From contig NC_134277.1 in the NCBI RefSeq assembly GCF_949628215.1, positions 62,001-126,000 of the forward strand: DNA of 64,000 bases, given 5' to 3'. Below are positions 1 to 14,594 of the stretch, piece after piece; within the stretch, counting starts at the first letter, position 1, and each line of letters starts with the position of its first letter. The DNA is from Phalacrocorax aristotelis (taxonomy: Eukaryota; Chordata; Aves; Suliformes; Phalacrocoracidae). A program made the position numbers and the translations under genes. The notes below the pieces were generated by a model that did no database searches, was not told the DNA's origin, and saw nothing but the letters and a program-made list of their open reading frames with translations.

Positions 1-1796
1 CAGGGAGACACAGAGTCAACAACTGCAGTTTCTCTCTTCTGTGAGTCACGCAAGGTCACAGCCACAGGGGATTCTCAAGCCACGCACCAGACTGGCCCAG
101 AACACCACACTTAACTGAAAAACAAAACAGCTCCTCGCAGAAACACGGACACGAAGCCTCCGTTGATCCTTTCCTTCCCCATACGCAGCAACCCTCCGCC
201 AGGCAGTGGCGGTCGGCAGGGGAGGGGCAGCGCCGAGCCACCAACGCCCACCGCAAAGCACCGGCCGAGCCTCAGCTAATGTTTCAGGATTGGGTTGAAA
301 ATTCAGTTCAGGGCCTCATGTTTTTTGGCTAAGGGATGAATATTTTCCCTCAAACTTCATTTCTTTTGTTCATCGAACTGGGCAATAACCAAGGTCTTCG
401 CCCAGTGCTCTGACCCCAAGTCCTGACCTGCTTCAGACTTGCTTTATGGCAGAACAGCGGAATATTCACTTTTGCGAAGAGCCTGAAACATACGGCAGAA
501 GGCAAAATAACGTGCTCAAAAGCTGAGCACTGCTTTGGTTTTTTTCAATGAGCGGTCCCCTATATCGGTATGTCTCTATTTTAATTTTTTTTAAAGAGTC
601 TGACAACCTTTATGAACATTTAATTGTTCCATTCAGACACCACGTGAGATGCTGAAACCCCTGCAGTACCGTAGCAGCACACCAACACTTCAGACGACGG
701 AGCCAGCAGCAAATACGGCCCTGAGCAAACAGCATGGAAATTTAGCACAAGTACCCGACGTGGGACACGGGAGAGCGTTAAGGGCTCTTCAACAGAGGTC
801 AGCAAGAACCGCGGCTACTTGGCTCCTTGGGAAATTGCCTGGAGAAAAGCTGAATTCCCCAGCGCCGCAGCGGGAACTGCTGCAGGTACCTCCGGGGAAG
901 AGCATCGTGGTGTGAATGCTCCCACGGTGACGTCCCCATGGGGAAGAGAAGCAGCAGTGCCTCACCCTACGGAGCGGGATGAGCTCAGATGTACCCACAA
1001 GATGCACGCCACAGCTCCAGTAAGCATGTTTTCCTGTAGCTGGGTCTAATTTCTACCTCTCTGCAACAGCTCTAAGGCAGGAAGGAGAATAACATTGTTT
1101 TATGGGGAAAAAAAAACCAACACGTTCCCCAACACGTTCCCTCAAAAAAAAGGCTAAATGCAGATTTCCTGGCCTTGTCCCCAAATCCCTCGCATGGCCA
1201 CAACCAACCAGAAATTAAATGGGAAGGAAGAAAGGCTCCTCTTCCACCGGCATCGAAGCGTGAGACGGAAGGAAGGAACGAGCACACAGGGATTCCCAAA
1301 CCAAGCACAGCCCGATTAACGCTCAAATCGCGCGGAACAAAACGTTTTACCCGTCCATCTGCTCTATGACCGCGCCGGGTAATCCCGACCGCGCGACATT
1401 TGATGGATTTTGCTGACGAGGTCAATTATATCATCCTCTCACCACCATCTCTTGGAGAGGCAACAGTTAGAGATTGAAAAGCTTTTGTGCCACTGTTACT
1501 AATTGCTGCTGGTTTCGGCACAGGATTCCCCCAGCTCCCCCAGGTCTCAGCAGCTCTGCAGATGCCTGCCCGGCTTGTAGCAAGTTGCCAACCTCCGCGC
1601 TACACTTGATCCACCTGCAACCAACAGCAAGACCGGCCGCCCCTCGAGAGCCGGGGCTCTGGAGCCCTGTCGGAGCAATGCAGGTGGGTGCACTGAAGAA
1701 AAGCCAGTTTGGGGGAGTCCAGCATCTCCCAAGGATGAACAGGAGCGCTGTGCCACAGACAGCACTTGCTGGAAAACCTCCATCTCGAGTGCCTTT
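1..1796 (-). other. CCDC12: CCDC12 intron 1, distal part
   Basis: This is non-coding sequence inside the first intron of CCDC12, whose exon 1 lies at 15556-15678 on the minus strand. No exon, RNA gene or repeat family was recognised here. Base composition is moderate, unlike the very GC-rich middle of the window. That it is intron rather than intergenic is inferred from the missing downstream CCDC12 exons. Confidence 0.6.
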
Positions 1797-3062
1797 AATG
1801 GATTCATAGGGGTTGGCAGGGCCCTCTGGAGCTCACCCCGTCCCACCCCCTGCTTGAGCAGGCACCCCCAGAGCAGGGGCACAGGGCCGCGTCCAGGCGG
1901 GGGGTGAATGTCTCCAGGGAAGGGACCCCACAGCCTCTCTGGGCAGCCTGTGCCCCTGCTCTGGCACCCGCACAGGGAAGGGGTTTGTCCTCATGTTCAG
2001 GTGGAGCTTCCCGTGTCCCAGCTTGTGCCCGTGGCCCCTTGGCCTGGCGTTGGGCACCGCTGAAAAGAGCCCGGCCCCATCCCCCTGACACCCGCCCTTC
2101 AGGTATTTATAGGCATTGAGGAGATCCCCCCTCAGCCTTCTCTTCTCCAGGCTGAACAAGCCCAGGTCTCTCAGCCTTTCCTCCCAAGGGAGATGCTCCA
2201 GTCCCCTGATCCCCTTGGCAGCTCTGCGCTGGCCTTGCTCCAGCAGCTCCCCGTCCTTCTGGAACTGGGGGGCCCAGACATGGCCGCAGCCCCCCAGGTG
2301 TGGCCTCACTGGGGCAGAGCAGAGGGGGAGGAGAGCCCCCCTCGCCCTGCTGGCCACACGCCTTTCCATGCCCCCCAGGACACCGCTGGCCCCCTTGGCC
2401 CCAAGGGCCCGGTGCTGGCTCAGGGTCACCTCGCTGCCCCCCAGCACCCCCAGGGCCTCTCAGCAGAGCCGCTCTCCAGCAGGTCCCCCCCAGGCTGTGC
2501 TGGTGCGGGGGGCTGTTCCTCCCCAGGGGCAGGACCCCGCACTGGCTCTGGTTGAACTCCACGAGGCTCTCCTGGGCCCAGCTCTCCAGCCTGCCCAGCG
2601 CTCGCTGGATGGCAGCACGGCCTGCCGGCGCATCGGCCGCTCCTCCCGCCTCGGTATCGCCAGCCAACTTGCTGCGGGGACGCTCTGTCCCTTCGTCCAG
2701 GGCATTGGTGAAGGTGTTGACCAGGGCTGGACCCAGCCCAGACCCCTGGGGAGCACCGCTAGTTACGGGCCTCCAGCCAGACCCTGCCCCGTTGATCACG
2801 ACCCTCTGGGCTCTGTTGCTGAGCCAGGTCTCTGTCCACCTCACTGTCCTCTCACCCAGCCCACGCTTCCTTAGCTCGCCTGTGAGGGTGTTATGGGAGA
2901 CAGTGTCGAATGCCTTACTGAAGTCAAGATAGGAAAAAACACTGCTCTCCCTTCGTCGACCCAGCCAGTCCCACCATCATAGAAGGCTCTCAGATTGGTC
3001 AAGCATTTCAGATTCATCAAATCAATTACCCTGGATGCCTCTGTGCCAGCTCTGTGCATTGT
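1797..3062 (-). mobile_element. CR1 LINE, 5'-truncated, minus strand
   Basis: Minus-strand translation gives degenerate pieces of the CR1 reverse transcriptase: a block with GWVDEGRAV near 2960, then RVVINGAGSGWRPVTSGAPQ near 2800, then GLEHLPWEERLRDLGLFSLE near 2160-2220, then HRLPREAVGSLP near 1920. The element ends at about 1800 with the short CR1-type tail CCTATGAATCC on the minus strand. The 5' part of ORF2 and all of ORF1 are missing, as is usual for CR1. The catalytic FADD region reads LAGD, and frame changes break the ORF, so the copy is inactive. It lies in the same orientation as CCDC12. CR1 is the dominant LINE of birds and other sauropsids. The subfamily was not determined, and the right edge is approximate. 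Confidence 0.9.
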
Positions 3063-6000
3063 TACTCAAAATAATCCCACCGCACTCCATTATTTATACC
3101 TGGGCACTGGCTGTCATAAGCTTAAATAGAAATATATCTCACCTAACTCCCCAGTTTGTCAGCCCAGCCCTGGCTCGGTGAGGAGCCCGCTTTCAGGCCG
3201 GCCTCGCCATCCTGCAGCCTGTCCCTGTCCCTCCAAGGCGGCCGTGCCAGAGCCCCTCTGTGTCCCCGGCCTCCATCCATCCCTACCAGCCGCGCCTTCC
3301 CATCGCCAGCGCTCGCCTCGCCCCGTGGGAAACCACTTCAAGGACTTACCCTCCCACAAAAATTAAACCAAACCAACCAAACAAAAGCAAGGGGGGGGGG
3401 GGGGGGGGGGTGTGATAAAAAGAAAAGCCAGTTAGCTTCCTGAACCAGTTCATGGCAAGGTCAAAAACATGCCAGCACAGGCAGCTACAAGCACAATGCT
3501 GCCGCAGTAGGATCAACTCCGACAGGTGTAAAAGGTTGTTAAACTCCAGCCTACAGCCACAGTTTCACAGCCGCACCGAAGTCAGCGCTTAAAACAAAGG
3601 TCCGGCCGTCCTCCTCCCCACCCCTCCTGTTCACAAGGTGTCCCCATGAACCAGATCCAGGAATCAAAGCAGAGAGAAACCAAGTATTTCCTTCTTCCTG
3701 TTGGGTTAGTTTTAACCCGACTCGGTTTGGTTTAATCTCAGCTCACTGGAGGGAGGGCAGCAAAAGCAGGGAACAAGCAGGGCCGCTTTGGTCCCTAGCG
3801 CCGGCTGCACAGCAGCGTCTTGGGGACTATGGCAAAATACTTGTATTTATTCAGCTCCCCTGCACAAAACCTATCAAACAGTGCACGGAGGAGAGAGCTG
3901 TGACTGCCGCTGTTTCCAGCGATTATGGCAAGGAGCTGTGAATAAGCAGACGTGAGTTTGAGTCTTGGCTTTAACCGCCAGCCTTGCACATCCTTAAGGG
4001 AAACAAAGAGACCCACCTGCCTACAAAGGCAAGCATAGCTCCGTATTTCACAGGACTGTCATCAGCGATGCACAGACAAAACACTATTCGGCTGCAAGCT
4101 TTTACTTCCCACCCTTCGTGTTGTGTACAGCGCCATTTTAAGTAATTATATATCGGCACTCCTCTACTCCCAGACCTTATTTCCCAGCCTTTCCTAACCA
4201 CACGGTCACAAAAGGTTTCCAGAGCTTAAAAAACAAAACATATTTCACACAATCGGCTTCCAAGCCGGAGCTGCCCACAAGACAAACAAAATGAGTGTTC
4301 AAAAATATATTGCTTTTCAGGTTTCACTATCAAGTTTTCCCTGCGGATACAAATGACGCAGCACGACGCCAGAGCCCGCCTGGCCAAGGACCTCCCTGCA
4401 GACACCAAGAAACACCTGAGATCTCCAGCAAGCTCCAGAGCCAAGTTAACAACCAAGCCCCCTTGATCCCATCTTCCCCATCACCCCGGACCCCGGGGTA
4501 CATGACACGGCTCTGGAGGACCCTCTCGTCTCCAAATCAACCACGTTCATGGGGTGGCACCGCAGAGAAGCGCCTCAAAGAACATTTCCCAAGGTTAGAT
4601 GACCGACCCGTCTTGGCCACCCACCGCGTGTGTATTTGAGCCTTGCTGGTGGAAGCACAATCATTTTGTCTGCAGGCTTCCACCTCCAGCCATTGCAGCA
4701 CTGCTGCGATAGTTTATTACTTTCCTAATAAAGCCTGAATAGAAATGAAGCCTTTGTAGCCCTAAGTGTGCGTTTTATTCTCGCTGTAATAACTTTACTA
4801 CGCTCTGTTTCCACAGCAACTGTTTTCTCAGCCGTTTGGCACTTTGCTTTCAGGAATGCAAGGCTGCTTTGCTCCACCAAAATAAAAACTAAGCAGAAAG
4901 CACACATCTGAGGATGGCAGCGAGCCAAGCTGCCGTGCCACACGCTGGCCCTCAGATGGACAAATGGTTCGGTTGCTTCGGTCGGAGTCCAACAGCATTT
5001 GCAGATTGACCGACTCTTCGGGACAGCCGGGAAAACAGGCGGAAAGGCTCCTCGTCCGCGGCAACGGCAGGAAAATGCGGTGCAGAGCTACGCTGCAAAG
5101 GAAACGAGCAGCGCCGTGACCTTCCTCCCCCTCCTACCTCTCTTGCCAGCACAGGCAGGCGTGGAGGGGCAGGGAAGCGATGGGGCCGCAAAGCGAAAGC
5201 AACGTTAAACAAAAGGTTGGGCTGCGGCCAAAGCAGTTTTTCCCCGACGTGATGCATGACACAGCCGCGAAAGCTTTAGTGCCGGCGCAGGGATGCGGAG
5301 CGAAGGAGCGGGTGGGAGACCCTTCCTCCCCACGCAGACACGGCTGAAAGGTCGTACAGCCTCGGAGGGAAGGCTCCTGCTGGTTTTTTTTGGCCTCCTT
5401 CAAGGCTTTTGGCAAACAAGAGCAGGAGAAATGGCTACGGGGCTATTGGGCTCGTTAGGTTATCGCATTACGAAGGCTCGGTGCGGAGGAAGGCATCTCC
5501 CCTGCTCAGGCGAGGCCGCACGGCGGCCGAGCAGGGGCTGAGCCGTGCCGCTCCGGCGTCTCCCCCACAACCATCTCCACCTTGGTTTTGCTGACAGACA
5601 CTTTTGGAAAATGAGTAGCATCCCCTTGAGCTGCCAGGTGTTGTTGTAAAAGGAGAGGAATAGCCAGGCCTTTTACTGGGAAATTACCTAGTAGTGGATC
5701 CTGTCATTTAGCGACAGGAATCAAACGCTGTCCCAGGATTTAATAGCAGCAAAGCCAAGTGCAAAAGGAAAAAGAAAGCCTGTACAGCCAGAGCACGCCT
5801 GCACAATAAGGTCTGTCTATGGTTTTAAATGCTAAACACCACTTTCACAGCAAGGACTTTTCTTCCATACACTCGTTCCCCTCCCAAGTTACAGAGAAAG
5901 TACTACACCACCCACTTTGCAAGGGAAGAAGGCGAGGGAAGGCTGCAAGGAAGGTGGAATCTGAATGCAGGAACTCATATATATATATATGTATATATGC

Positions 6001-9000
6001 ACTTATATTATACGGACAATACTGAAATACATGCCTACAACAAGCATTGCCACAGAAGCCAAAAGCATAGCCATCTGCTTTACTCCCTTGGAAGTTCAAA
6101 CACTGCAGAGAAAGGATGCTTATTAAGCTGCTTTACTCTTTGCTGTGCCCGTTTCATGGTATTTCAAAGCAAAGATCACATTATTTGTTTTATTTATTAT
6201 TCCCTCCGATTATTTTTTACACCTAGGTACAACTAAACATTTTTGGAGAGCTCTCCTTAAGCCGATCTGACAGACGACCTGAGCAGGCCTCCACCTTTTG
6301 CCTCTTCAGTGCCCCCAACACGTACCCCGGCACAAAACCCCCAGCAGCCCCAAGCAACCTGGATTTTCACAGCACGGGCAAGGATGTAACCCGGGGCCAA
6401 ACACCAGTTTCTCCACGGACCCACGCGCATCCCTGTTGTTTACCTCCGTGCCTCATTTCGCACAAAGCCACAGGAATAACCCAAAGCTGCCACGTTTTCG
6501 GCACAAAGCCACGCGCGTCCCAGGAGACGCGGGAACGACAGCGAAATCAAAGGGAGAGCAGTATGCCTCATCGTAAGGGCTGCGCAAGCTCGAACAATCC
6601 CTGTTAGGTGCAAGGAACGGGTGAAATGTGGATATTTACAGAATAGATTATCTTATTTCAGCTTGTCCCTAACTTTTGGCAAACAACCTCCAGTCTGAGA
6701 CGCTTCACATCGTCTTCGCCACCAGCCCTGATCACACCTTCAAGGTGCTTTGCTGCCCTTCGCTGCCTCCTGTCACGCTACTAAAGGTCACTTGATTTTT
6801 GCTTAATAACGATATCCTTTGTAGCTGTCCTAAATCCACTCAGGAATGTGTCTGCTGCTTAGCTCAGCTTTGGATTCCCCATTTCTGCATCACGTTTGCA
6901 GCTTAAGGAGTGAGTCTGAAAGTTCACATATACGCTACTTTTCCCTGTCAGCATTTGTATTTCAAATTACCTTCTTCCAGATGAAAATACATTACCCTTG
7001 AAATGTTCCTGCTCTACACTAGGCGGTCTGATTTGCATTTGCTGTATTTATGGAACTAAGGGCATCAGGAACAGAAATGTTGAGCCCTAGTTTAAAAAAA
7101 AAAAAACCAAACCAAGATGCTGTGAGTTGTCAAAGGAAAGAGAACCAAATCTGAACAAAGCAAAAGCTTTTAGAAGTTTCAAAAAGAGAATCTGAAAGGG
7201 AATCAAACACTTACATGGGAGCAAAAGCTTCAAGCTGACCTTTACCTACATTGCTCTTGTTTAACAAACACCTCCTTGAATTTAACCACAATTTACAAAG
7301 CCAAAGAGCTCAGGACCACGCTGATGCTGCCTTCCCAGCAATAACCGTTGCGCATTTCCTTCAAGAAGAGGTGCCAAGTGAAATTCCTGCAGGAATCATT
7401 GTAGGTTCAGGCCTGCTTTCCTATGGATACGACTCCTGGGTATGTTCTCCAAGGTTTAATAAAGCAGGAGCTCTAATCAAAACATTTTCCACTGTTAAAT
7501 CACACGACAAATCTCCCAGATGGGTTCCCTGAGAGCTGGTAACAACAGAGCTCACACCGAATCTTTCAGTAGGGTGGTAAAAAACAAACAAACAAGAGTC
7601 TCCTCCTATATCCAACCTCTTTTCCTGAAACTTATAGGGGCCTCATAGCTACAGCGTGCCCACCCTCCATCACCCGGGCGTGAAACCGGCCAACGAGGCC
7701 AGCAGCTCAGGAGGAGCAACACAACCCCCCCGGCTTCCTCGGGAAAAGAGGGTTTCTCTGTTAAAAAATTAAAAGCTACCCACAACGGGTCATTTAAACA
7801 ACCTCAAGAGCAAGTAGTTATAGAGACAAGTTTATCCATTTGAAGGCTAAATGAGATTTCCCCAAGGGAGAGCTGACACGCCATCCGTATCTCCTGCCGC
7901 TACCACAACTCATCCCTCTGGCTCTGCGTTACCCTTTGGAGCTCCTACTCATTCGGCACGAGCCTTATCAGCGACGGATGAAAAGAGGCTTCGTGGCAGT
8001 TATTATTTCCATGGAGCCCATTCAAAAGCTCCAGTAAAAAGGCAACCCAGACGGCACAGCTGGGACTACTGAGCAGTAGATGAAAGGAGCCACGGTTTTA
8101 GCACTGTCTAGTAGGGGTTGAAAAGGAGCGCTTAATCTTTTTTTATGGGTACAGATGAAAAGAGAAAAATTATGTAAAAACCCTCTGTCCATTACCATGG
8201 CGATGCAAAAATAAGTCAAGATTAATGAGCATCAGGAAAATCAGATCTCAAACTTTCTGCTGGTTTCTCCTAGGAAAGTTAACCCTCCATTTGCAAGACA
8301 CACGTGGGGCTCCCGACGGGATTTATTAGATCCCTGTGGTTTCATACTAAAAATAAAAGGAAAACATCCGCATGGTGTTTTCAAATATTTTGCCTCCGAG
8401 TACCGGCGTCTGCTGGGCTGCTCCACTGGGGGTCTGACAAGGTGGCAACGGCGCCTGCTGCGAATGGCAAAAAGCAGGGTGAAAAAGAGGGTCTAAGGCC
8501 GGCTCTGCCTAACGCTTCTGCTCGTGCTAACCTTGGCCGAAGGAACAGCATCCCAAACATCCCGGGAGCGGCACTGGCAGTTCAGAAGCACGTGCGGCGG
8601 GCGAGGGACGGGCAAACGGTGGCCATGCTGGAGAGGAAAGCGTGCCACGGCTCAAACGGGACTAGCGTTGAGGACTTCTGGTCCTCCTCATGCCCGTATC
8701 GCACACTAGCTTCTCGCCCTTCCGTTTAGTCAGTCCGGTCTGCTTTCCACCTCCCCACGGATCATCCCTTCCCGCTCTCTGCCACGTCTCGTTGCCACTT
8801 CGAGCACGCCGGCCCATCCTTCCTTGAACTGCTGAGCCTCAGGCAGGACACAGCAGCCCATCAAGGAGCTCACAAAATGGAAAAGGATTGCTACACGTGC
8901 CTTCCTAGCAGAGAGCTGCTCCATCAGGCGAGTCCAACGCTGCCAGCTGCCCTTCCATCCCCAAGCTACTGCCAGCCAAATCCTCCCCACACGCTGCCTC

Positions 9001-12000
9001 TTCATCTTTACAGGGGACACAAGCTGTTATTTTAGAAACAAGGGGGGAAAAACGACCCTGAAAGCCTAGAAACTGGCAAGGAAGGGGCAGAGGTGGATCC
9101 AAAGCTCCTCTCAACACTTCAGTTGCATTCAGCATATGACAGCCTGACCCAGGGCGCCTTAAATCTCTCTGCTCGCAGTCTCGCAAAGCCAAATTTGGGA
9201 AGTTTCCTCTCCCTTGTCATTCAAAGCAACCCAGCAGCAACGTGCCACAGCCCCCATCACCCCACCGGCAGCCATGAAGTATTTCCTCTCATTTCAATAG
9301 CAGCCACACACAAGATTATTTCAACAGCTGGATCAAAGGAGCAGACCCAGGTTACGAGCAGCATCCGAGACGACGGTTCCTCTACTTGGATATCTATGGC
9401 TAAAAATAAGTAGCTGTGGGAAAAGTACTTAGCTCCTTGCAAGAAAGATAACGTACGTACTTCTTTATTTCACTACTACTTTGCTTCTCTGGTGCTATCC
9501 AGAGGAAAAGCCTATCAAATCCTTTACTAAATATACATACACATATTTTTGTCTACAATAGAATTCCTCCCTAGGCCAAAAGCATTCATGAGTGACACAC
9601 GCTATACTGGGATACCCAAACCAACTAAAGGGCCCGCGACCTTCCCCTCTCCCACCCATTTTTCACCAGCATAGTTCTCCTTATCATGGACGGATGCCCA
9701 AAGCAGCTTAGCTTTTGCAGACCCCTCATTATTTTTAAGCTGCAAGCTCCGATTTATATGGCGTACACCTTACAGACGCATGGCAGGACGTGCCTGCTGG
9801 AAGAACTGACTTTACGTGGTGATTTTAACGGGGTTTGAAGCGAGGTAAACTCTGTCGGACACCGCACACGAGCGGAGCCTTTATCTAACTCCAAACCAGC
9901 CAGATTCGAATGCATCAGAGAACCGGTTTCAAGGACAACCTGCAGACAAGCGTTTCATAAATACAAGTCACTAGAGTTAATTATCAACTTGCTCAGCAGA
10001 AAGCCGTGGCTATGGAAATACGGATTCTTGATATTAAGGGGAGGACTTGCAGCAGAATTCAAGTTTGCAGATAGGCAGGGACGACAGATCCCCTTATAGC
10101 AGCTGGCAGTGATCAAGAGAGCTATCTCCTGACTTCTTATCTAGAATAAGGCCTTGCTTCCTGCTCCAAACACTGTTTTGGACTGGAGCCCCTCCATTGC
10201 ACAGACAAAGCTCCCCAAAGCTTCACTCCCACCTGTAACACAATTTTCTAGTCAAGGCGGTGCAGGGGCTTTCAGCTTTTCACGGGACGCGCCACGCCAC
10301 CGCGCTCCTTTTTTTAAGTTGGAAAATTGCAAAGTGCTATTGAAACTCAGCCCGTAAGGTCTCCATCCTGAAAATACCCGTAGTTTTGCATATCTCACTG
10401 CTGGTCAAACTGCTCCAGCTTGCGCCGGCAGGACCTCGGTGTGCGCAAACACGGAGTCACCTCCAGCCAGGTAGCTTTAAACAGATTCAGGAGACCTTGC
10501 CCTCCCGTTTTGCTTCAAAAGGTATGGGTGGGTAATAGCCAGGAATAGGCAAACTAAAGGCACTAAATACAGTCATGCTAAGCTAAAGCTTAAATTGAGC
10601 AAAAGGTTTTCTTCAGCTAAAGAAAAGTCTTCCTGAGAAATGCAAACAGAACGTTTTCATCTGATTTTCAGCCATTAAGCAAGAAAAAAAGAAAGACACA
10701 GCAGATAATCAGGGCTTTTTTGCACGATACTGCGAGGATAAAGCGTCAGCTCTGTCATGAGCATCAGCACAATGGGCCTTGGGCAAAGATAGCGCTGGGG
10801 GCCAGTTCAGTGCTCGAGCAGCTTTTCCTGTCCCTACTCAGTCCTTTGAAAAATAAAAGCCATGCAAAGAATCCCGTTCCTCAGCCCTTAACCCCACCAA
10901 CGCCTGCCTTCAGGCGAGGCGCGCAATACAGGGCACAGCGTATTTAGGAGAAGGCTGTCCCCACATTCCCCTTGCTGCGGCATCTCGGGACCTGCAACCG
11001 TTCGCTACTTAAAAAACAAAACAAAAACAAACCAACCTTAAACTTGAGAAGACCTACGTCACTGCGTGACCTTTCGCAAGGCTCCCTGCAAAAACCTGGT
11101 GGAGTTTTCCCGTTAATCGAACGTGGCAGCGAGAACATGCGCCAAGCGGCGGTTATGTAAGTGACCAGCTTCAGAAAGACTTTTCTTTAAAATGTCATAA
11201 GCCGGCAGAAAACGTGCACAGCCCCAGGAAAGACCACGGTGCTTCCCTGTGTGCTTCCTCTCCTCCAGCACAGCAGAAAGCTCACCTTCGAGGCTGCTCC
11301 CACCACCTTGTCACTCGACTCTCCATCAGCTTCTAGGTAACAGGATACTGTGGGGTTATTTTGGTCCTTGCTTTGAAATTTTTTGGGGGTATAAAACAGG
11401 GAGAGATGATCTTTCAATTTGCAGGACTCAAACGGTAACAACGCTTGTACAAAGCAAGAAAAGGCTCTGCAACCCACCCTGGCTGAGCCCACACGGATCA
11501 GACTTATCCCAAGGAAGTAAAAACGGTCTCAAATAATAACCTGGTTGCTCAGAAGCACCAAGCGAAGCCTGAGCGGGTCAGACTAAAGGATGGCGTTTGG
11601 GCAGCCACGGCAGAGCAGGCTGTGTAGAAACCCTCAGGGCTTGTAAGCTTAGTAAGCAATGGCTGCAAGATATTTTCATTTGATTTTCTTAGGAAAAACA
11701 ACAAAAAAAAAAAAAGAGAGGAAAGCTTGCAAACTAAGATTACGGTCACACAATTCACAACTATACTTTTTGCCAGAACAGGAAGTAAAACTCAATATGC
11801 CGACAAGGCAGAGTCCACAGTTTGCTTGCTTGCTGCTGAAAGACAATTTTAACTTAAATTTAGGAGGGAAATGGCCTCTCTGACACCGCACCTGATCCTC
11901 CGCATTGCAAACCCTGCCGATGGCAAGGCCGTACGTTGAGGCTGGCAATCCAACATCGGCTTGCACGCTGGTTTGAGCCTATCTGTATAAGCAAGTGGCG

Positions 12001-14594
12001 ACTGGCGTTTCTCAAACGTAAATCATGCCCAGAACTCAGACACACACACTTTTTATTAAGTTAAAACCCCGCTTGCTGTCGATCAATAAAAGGCGGTGCA
12101 ACAGGTCGGGTGAGCGCAGCAGCAGGCACAGGAGCATCCGCTGAGGGTTTTTTTTTTTATGGCTGGGTGTTACCTCACTTATTTCCTCACTGATTGGGAA
12201 AAGATGAGCATCACTTTCCCGCAAAAACCGAGAGCACGGTGCAATTTGCGGAGGAATCCTGAACTGAAGGAGGCTCCTTGCTGGATCTTAAGTACCCGTT
12301 CCCTGAATGCACAGGAACGCGGCGGAAACGCACCTTCTCTCCTGCAAACCCCAGCAGCGGCTTTTCAGGGCAGCAGGCGAGGATTGGCAGGTCCCCCCTT
12401 CTTCTCTATTCCCCACACCCTCTGCTAGGGTTTGGGCTGTTGCAAGCACCACGAAAGACTTGGGAAAGACCTGGCTAGTTAGATGACAGCGTTTGCAGGT
12501 GAGATGACTCACAAGAAAATCCAACGACGTCTGCAGGAGGGTTGTAAAGTCACACCTAACTGAGCAATGAGACTACAGGTGAAATTCAGAGCTTGATATA
12601 AAGCAACCCACGTGGAGGGGGGGATAATTCTGGCTACACGCACACAGGGAACAGGCTCCCGATGAGCTCTGCTGCTGGGGAAAGGGCTCAGCTGAGACCG
12701 ATAGGGCTGGGAAAAGCAGACAAGCTTTGACAGGTTGAAGACAGGCTCATGTGGCCATAGTGAGAATATAGAAAAGAACCCAACAGGAAACCATGTGCCA
12801 GCGCTGTGAGCCCACGGGTGCCCCACAGCCTGAGCCAGGCACGCAGTCACAGGTGCCCTCTCAGCAAAAGGGCATCCCAGCACACAGGGAGGCGCCAGGG
12901 AAAGTCACGGAGGTGATTCAGAGGGATTTGTATACCGAGAGAGGCTTCAGAGACCATGGCTTGAATCTGGAAGAGAGGCCGAGCGCACTATAAAATCATA
13001 AACACGAACATGGAACAATTATTTTGTGTTTCTCACAAGGGCTATGTGAGAGAGCACCCAAGGCAACTTCCATTTAATGCGTTTAAAACCAAAGGAGGTA
13101 ATTTTGTCATTAAACGGTGGAACTCTGTCTCAGGAGGCTGCAAAAGCCAATTAAAAAAAAGAATTTAGAAAGTTTTGGTAAGTTCATCCAAGCCAGGTCT
13201 ACCAGGAGCCAGCACGGACTACCAGGCATTACCCTCAAAGGCGCAGTACGCTGGTACTGCGTGTGAGATACTACTTGTGGAAAAGAAGCTTGAGGCCTCA
13301 CAGGGGCCGAGTCAGAAAATCTCACCCCAAAATTTAAAAAAAAAACCAAGACAATGCAGCAACAAAGCAGATGAGAACACCAGCCCACGTGCTACACCCT
13401 CCACAACCGCCCCATCTCGCTCCCTCTAAATTTGCGAGACAGGACAGAAGTGAAACAAAAGAGCTTTTCTTTTGGAAGGAGCTTTTCTTTTCAACTGCTT
13501 TTCTTCTTGGTAAGGCTGGGCACGGGGCTGTATCCCACCTTCCCCTTTCAGAAAGCTCAGCTCTCTGATAACAACGAACGTCTCGAGGCAAGAGACGCAG
13601 CAGAACGCGCTTGGCCAGCCCACCGAAGTCACAGCTCCCGTTAATAACCCCAAGAGAAGGTCGCTCAGTGGAGGGACAGGACATCTTCCCACATTACTGG
13701 GCAGCACTAACCTGGATCAACAAATTCAGGATGACGTGGCAGAAGGGGAGCAGAGCTAGCGCCACCTTACTAACCCAAAAGAGGAGAATTAAGCAACATC
13801 AGGACACGCCGAGACACGCTGAAGAGCGGCTGCCTTCCTCAGTAGGCGCTGCCGAGGTACTAATTGCCAAGTTTCTCAAGTTTAATCCATCCATCTTTCA
13901 CCCCCAATAAAAAGCAAGTCTATTTTGATATTCTACACTCAGCATTTGCAGAGGCAACAAGGACAACCAGGTAAAATAACTGGAGTTTTCTGGGTGAGGA
14001 TTCAACCCATCACAAAACTTTTTAGATAAACTCCTTAACCAATCCTGCCAATTTTGCCGCACCTTCCACGACACGAGATTTCCAACAACCACAGTGAATT
14101 CTTCCAAGGCTGCACGAGGAGCCTGCCACACCATCCGCGGCACACACATCCGAGAACAACATCCCAGTTTACGGACCCGCTTGGCCCTGGGTTTGGTCAG
14201 GCAACATAACCGGTTCCTCAGTATCCTCAAGCCTGCACTAAAGACAGTCGGGTCTTGATGTCTCTATGGAAAAGAAGTTTAAGGCCCAGAAAGCGCCTGA
14301 GAAACTAAACATGTTATTAATTAATGAATCTCTGTTTTCATCCTCACTGCCAAACCCAGGTCGCAGCCTGGATTTCAGACGTGATGCAAACACAGTGAAC
14401 TGGGGAGATGACGTGGAAAAATCAGAGGCTTCATCACACGAGGGAACGGTTTAGCAAAGGCCAGGGGCAGCATGGCAGAGGCAGAACGGAAAAGCAAGAG
14501 GCAGCACGAGACCAGACAGGCCACGGGGTCTCACGGAGCCAGCACAGACCCCACACACGGGACCAAAGAGACCCGGTACATCACTGGGGCGTCA
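3063..14594 (-). other. CCDC12: CCDC12 intron 1, central part
   Basis: This is about 11.5 kb of intron with no recognisable exon. Many short open frames occur on both strands, but none resembles a known protein or has conserved splice structure. Simple-sequence items are a run of 20 G at 3391-3410, an AT-alternating stretch at about 5977-5998, and A runs near 7090 and 11700. No LTR element, SINE, tRNA or snoRNA was recognised by eye, although short non-coding RNAs could be missed without a search. Confidence 0.55.

Noticed and set aside
1833-2844. Possible host gene on the minus strand
   Set aside because: The peptide pieces belong to the CR1 reverse transcriptase C-terminal half, and the sequence ends in a CR1-type tail.
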